Below are positions 61,090 through 64,000 of a DNA stretch of 64,000 bases, in pieces. This stretch comes from Oligoflexus sp. Lineage in GTDB: Bacteria > Bdellovibrionota_B > Oligoflexia > Oligoflexales > Oligoflexaceae. The DNA lies in NCBI RefSeq assembly GCF_035712445.1, contig NZ_DASTAT010000109.1:1-64000 (forward strand), given 5' to 3'. A model generated the notes under the pieces. The model did no database searches, was not told where the DNA came from, and saw only the letters and a list, made by a program, of their open reading frames with translations. The stretch's first letter is position 1; each line of letters begins with the position of its first letter. Position numbers and translations under genes: made by a program.

Positions 61090-62262
61090 TCAAAAAGCTT
61101 CATCCGAAGCAGGATTCCAAAGGTTTTTCAGGGCGTCATACGCAGGCCGGGGCTTGCGATCAATCGTCACAAGCCCCCACCATTCTTCATTGAAGGTCAT
61201 ATCTGGATAAGGACCGGATCCGGGAGCAATGCCGCCGATATCATGCTGATCCGGGGCTCCCTTGTCGTCCTTCCACCACTCATCATTCCATTCAAAGACC
61301 GCTCCCCCGACGCTCACCTTATCAGTGGCCCGGGCCGCAAGGTTCTCTTCAATCTCCCGCGTCAAAGCCAGGACGGCCTTGGCCTGGGACGCTTCATCAG
61401 GAACCGTGCGATTGATGGCATCTGCACCATATTCGGCAAGATACATCGGTTTATCCGTAAGGCTCGCCCAGGTCTGAAAGCGGTCACCAAAACCAAGGCC
61501 GCTATAAATATTAAGACCCCAAAGATCAATACCGCTCAGCTCCGCAATCAGCTCCCGCGGTGGCAGCTCGCCATAAACTGTAGCAACGGGCAGACGGGAA
61601 TCGACGCTGCGGACTGTGCTGATAGCCTGTTTGATAAGGCCCTTGACCGCATCAAGCGTCAGGGGTTTGCCACTGTCCGCACTGTAAAGGAGGTTGTAAT
61701 TCCACTCATTCCCGATTTCCCAAAAAAGGGTCCCGGGATGATTTTTGAGTTTTTCCACGCGCGCCGCGACATCCGGCATCGCTGTCGCAAAGTAGTTGAA
61801 GACGGGGACTATCATATGCAGCTGATACTTCTGAATAAGGGCCAGAACGCGATCATCCAGGATGGCTTCATAGGTGCGAAGGGTATTCACGCCCATGGCC
61901 TGCATCATCTGAAAATCCTGTTCGATAAGCGTGAGGTCCTGAGCGGACGGACTGCGGAACATCAGACCTTCGGGATGTCTTTGACCCAGGCGCACAGGAT
62001 TCCAGCAGACGGCCCGCATGGCAAAGGCCCGACCGTTCACAATCAGCTGGCGGCCTTTCAGAGAGGGATAGGCGCGTTCCGGAACCGGCACGACTTCGAC
62101 ATCGGAGCGATCAGGCTCAGGCAGGATAGGCCCTGTGTCCGGCTCAACCGGCAAAGTGGAAAGAGGAGGCCTGGACCCTGGCTTCGATCGTCGGGACTCA
62201 GCATCAGGGGCAGCACAGGAGCAGTTCAACATCAGCGCAATCAGACATAACAGCTTTCTCAT
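61090..62262 (-). CDS. Glycoside hydrolase-like lipoprotein
   Basis: A 390-residue lipoprotein (signal KLLCLIALMLNCSC) with a TIM-barrel glycosidase core of clan GH-A type: FWEIGNEWNYN provides the acid/base Asn-Glu pair, and YLAEYGADA a candidate nucleophile Glu. GLMFRSPSAQDLTLIEQDFQMMQAMGVNTLRTYEA is the first barrel strand/helix, and GGAVFEWNDEWWKDD an aromatic active-site strand. Resembles GH2-C/GH5-like enzymes. ATG 62262 is used rather than the overlapping GTG at 62274. Followed on the same strand by the di-heme oxidoreductase gene. Confidence 0.8.
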   Translation of the reverse strand: MRKLLCLIALMLNCSCAAPDAESRRSKPGSRPPLSTLPVEPDTGPILPEPDRSDVEVVPVPERAYPSLKGRQLIVNGRAFAMRAVCWNPVRLGQRHPEGLMFRSPSAQDLTLIEQDFQMMQAMGVNTLRTYEAILDDRVLALIQKYQLHMIVPVFNYFATAMPDVAARVEKLKNHPGTLFWEIGNEWNYNLLYSADSGKPLTLDAVKGLIKQAISTVRSVDSRLPVATVYGELPPRELIAELSGIDLWGLNIYSGLGFGDRFQTWASLTDKPMYLAEYGADAINRTVPDEASQAKAVLALTREIEENLAARATDKVSVGGAVFEWNDEWWKDDKGAPDQHDIGGIAPGSGPYPDMTFNEEWWGLVTIDRKPRPAYDALKNLWNPASDEAF

Positions 62263-62283
62263 GGGTCCAGGCACTCCTACCGC

Positions 62284-62306
62284 GAGGCGTTGAAATAAAA
62301 CGCCTC
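62284..62306 (-). terminator. Hairpin after cysteine-rich protein gene
   Basis: GAGGCGTT (62284-62291) and AACGCCTC (62299-62306) pair with a 7-base loop, about 70 bases past the stop of the minus-strand gene at 62378. On the minus strand, downstream sequence lacks a T-run. Confidence 0.45.
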
Positions 62307-62332
62307 AGCAGCTCTTGTGCCAGAATCCAGAG

Positions 62333-62350
62333 CCCAGGTCTGACCCTGGG
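62333..62350 (-). terminator. Second hairpin after cysteine-rich protein gene
   Basis: CCCAGG (62333-62338) pairs with CCTGGG (62345-62350) over a 6-base loop, about 28 bases past the stop at 62378. Short arms make it less likely alone. Confidence 0.35.
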
Positions 62351-62377
62351 TTTCGCAGAATCACTGATGTATTTGGA

Positions 62378-63025
62378 CTATTTTCCGTGGCGAAGGAGCG
62401 ACAGGAAAAGACTCGGATCGCCCGAGGCCAGGACCCAAATCTTTTTATATTCGGCCAGCTTGAAGCGCATCCAGGGCCGGCTTTCAGCATCGAGTCTCGC
62501 ATCCAATTGCGTGACGCAGGTGCGGGCCGTGTCGCGGATTTGTTTTTGACTTTCCGCTTTGAAAAGATCGTTCAGCTGCACGGTCAAGCCCACGCGAATC
62601 ACATTCTCGGGCGTCAATTCGCAAAAAGAAGGAGCCGCCGTATAGCAGTTCGGATGGGAATCAAAGGCGAAAGTTCGCAAGCCGCTGCAATCTTTTTCCT
62701 CATCACTCGCGAACCAGGCTTCCATGCTTTCCTGAAGGCAGCTGCGCACGTTGTCGCGCCACTCATTGCCCTTGGCTGGATAAAGGTCGCCGCTAAAAGG
62801 GGGCGGATTATCTTTGAAGTCGATGGCCGAGAAACGTTCGCAGTACTTCTGTCCGTAACCGAGGGCATAGCCGTCATCACCGCAGCTCAATCGTTCCTGA
62901 TCGATACACGCATAGTATTCGCAGGAGCCGATAAGGTCGGCACAGTCGTCGTTATAGGTTTCAGCAGACAGCAAACCCGTGATCATCCAGCTTCCTAAAC
63001 AGAGCAGTCCACGCAAACGTTTCAT
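62378..63025 (-). CDS. Cysteine-rich secreted protein, unknown function
   Basis: A 215-residue protein; ATG 63025 has AAGGA seven bases upstream. Signal LRGLLCLGSWMITGLLSAET. The mature part is acidic with about nine cysteines (DDCADLIGSCEYYACI, LSCGDDG, YCERFS, SCLQES, DCSG, NCYTAA, FCELTP, RTCVTQ) suggestive of a disulfide-knit periplasmic protein, ending in a basic helix (RFKLAEYKKIWVLA). No family recognised. Confidence 0.7.
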   Translation of the reverse strand: MKRLRGLLCLGSWMITGLLSAETYNDDCADLIGSCEYYACIDQERLSCGDDGYALGYGQKYCERFSAIDFKDNPPPFSGDLYPAKGNEWRDNVRSCLQESMEAWFASDEEKDCSGLRTFAFDSHPNCYTAAPSFCELTPENVIRVGLTVQLNDLFKAESQKQIRDTARTCVTQLDARLDAESRPWMRFKLAEYKKIWVLASGDPSLFLSLLRHGK

Positions 63026-63465
63026 AGGCCTATCCTTGGTGCGAGTTGGATTGACGGTATATGCGACTTTCACGCAAATGACTATAGGAAACGATAGTCC
63101 CTGGAGCTAATGGCATAGGAAATCGAGTGCTTCACAACGCCTTAATCGAATTCACTGAGAGAATTTGTCCGATAAAAATTTACTGAATTTTGAGGCTTTC
63201 TTAACGGGGTTCAGGGCGCCATAAAAATAGCAGTATCTTCCAGCGGATAAGCGGCATGCAAGGACAGCGTTGCGCCGGGCCAGCTCGTCTTTCATGCAGG
63301 GGGATGATTTTCCGACTTAAGCTACGATTCCGAGGCGAGCAGCTCACACCTTTTCACTGGATTTTTTCCTTTCAAATCTTCTTAATAGGTTCCTATTAAG
63401 CATAAGCTTGCAGAACAGCCGCCCCTGTTTGCAGCTTTCTTTGACTCAAAAAAAGGAACGAGGCC
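63026..63465. other. Intergenic region before carboxylase gene, no gene seen
   Basis: About 440 bases, AT-rich around 63170-63230, between divergent genes. It probably carries promoters for both. No ribosome site with a sensible frame and no confident hexamers were found. Confidence 0.4.
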
Positions 63466-64000
63466 TTGAATCGGAAACAACTCTCAAGACACGCCAGAAT
63501 CGGGATCATAAACCGTGGTGAAGCCGCCGTTCGCTTCATACGGGCAGCGAAGGAATTCAACACGCTGTATGGCACTCAGTTTGAGACAGTCGCCTTTTAT
63601 TTGGATACAGAGAATGACGCGCTTTTCGTCAAGGAAGCCGATCACGCTTTTGCCCTGTCGTCCTTTCCTGGATTCGGGGACTTGACGGGCAGCGCCTATT
63701 TGAATTGCCCTTTCCTTCTGCAGGCCCTGCAGCAGACCGGTTGCAGCGGCGTCTGGGTCGGTTGGGGCTTTGTCGCTGAAAATGCCGATTTTGCAGCGCT
63801 CCTGGAAAAAAATGATCTGGTCCTGATCGGCCCAACCGCAGACGCCATGGATCGTCTGGGTGATAAGATCAAGGCCAAGGAAATTGCCGACCAGTCGCAG
63901 GTGCCCACCTGTCCCTGGAGTGGCGGCTTCCTGGAAGATCTGGACCATGCGCTGAAGGTCGCCGAACGAATCGGCTATCCGGTTATTTTGAAATCCGCCA
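63466..64000 (+). CDS. Biotin carboxylase domain, 3' end beyond window
   Basis: A partial gene (178 codons) beginning at TTG 63466, 4 to 13 bases after an AGGAACGAGG site, and open to the window edge. The reading frame gives RIGIINRGEAAVRFIRAAKEFN, then VWVGWGFVAENADFAALLEKN, LIGPTADAMDRLGDKIKAKEIADQ, and VPTCPWSGG, which match the N-terminal preATP-grasp domain of biotin carboxylases (acetyl-, propionyl- or geranyl-CoA carboxylases). Diverged spellings such as GEAAVR and GWGFVAEN instead of EIAxR and GYGFLSEN suggest the multidomain acyl-CoA carboxylase branch. It carboxylates biotin with ATP and bicarbonate. It is absent from any ATG/GTG-only ORF search. Confidence 0.85.
   Translation, partial: MNRKQLSRHARIGIINRGEAAVRFIRAAKEFNTLYGTQFETVAFYLDTENDALFVKEADHAFALSSFPGFGDLTGSAYLNCPFLLQALQQTGCSGVWVGWGFVAENADFAALLEKNDLVLIGPTADAMDRLGDKIKAKEIADQSQVPTCPWSGGFLEDLDHALKVAERIGYPVILKSA

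Noticed and set aside
63174..63186. 13-base sequence AAAAATTTACTGA shared with 47498-47510
   Set aside because: A 13-base match is expected by chance several times in a window this size.
1..64000. CRISPR arrays, tRNA, rRNA and complete insertion sequences
   Set aside because: No regularly spaced repeats, cloverleaf-like sequences, rRNA segments or intact transposase genes were found by reading.

Overview
The window comes from a Gram-negative, probably motile heterotrophic bacterium of moderate to high GC. Evidence for an outer membrane is a tamA/tamB pair and at least ten lipoprotein signals. A flagellin gene with its own sigma-28-type promoter suggests motility. The mix of genes fits a deep-branching proteobacterium-like lineage such as Oligoflexia/Bdellovibrionota. 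It includes DUF1501/cytochrome operons, a di-heme oxidoreductase, cadherin-like lipoproteins, a kaiBC cluster and many orphan secreted proteins. That placement is inference; there is no rRNA or tRNA here to test it. Most of the window is ordinary chromosome with tight operons, frequent stop/start overlaps (ATGA, TAATG) and many convergent overlaps.

Layout. 0-5.5 kb: secreted or lipoprotein orphans, flagellin, a polytopic membrane protein. 5.6-10.7 kb: a two-TM signalling-like protein lacking catalytic motifs, then folE, a receiver-like/TPR protein and pabB on the minus strand. 10.9-14.3 kb: 3-hydroxyacyl-CoA dehydrogenase, enoyl-CoA hydratase, a lysine-rich coiled-coil protein and mutY. 14.3-18.7 kb: a lipoprotein, then an arsR-SRPBCC-DUF899-small membrane protein operon with two palindromic operators, and an APC permease. 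18.7-21 kb: a decayed accessory patch with a frameshifted small secreted-protein gene, an S66 peptidase and an IS5-type transposase remnant. 21-30.7 kb: PhoX, a ThrE-type exporter, a DUF4360 protein, a YfbK-type vWA lipoprotein, and a three-gene DUF1501/cytochrome operon. 31-36.5 kb: pepA, eno, a small cytochrome c, pepF.

36.6-45.8 kb is the most notable region. A five-gene, mostly overlapping operon reads kaiC, kaiB, kaiB, a PAS histidine kinase and a receiver-kinase-receiver hybrid. It is divergent from an NhaR-like LysR regulator and followed by rnk and a bacterial eRF1-like (baeRF) gene. It looks like a KaiA-less Kai timing or stress module that could hand its state to a phosphorelay, next to genes acting on transcription and translation.

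45.8-64 kb: a secreted Vps62-like protein with cysteine repeats, two receiver proteins (one a kinase missing its phospho-accepting histidine), gamma-glutamyltransferase, tamB with three 122-residue repeats and tamA, an SGNH hydrolase lipoprotein, a cadherin-like lipoprotein, a di-heme oxidoreductase with a glycosidase-like lipoprotein, a cysteine-rich secreted protein, and the start of a biotin carboxylase cut by the window edge. No tRNA, rRNA, CRISPR array or intact mobile element was found.
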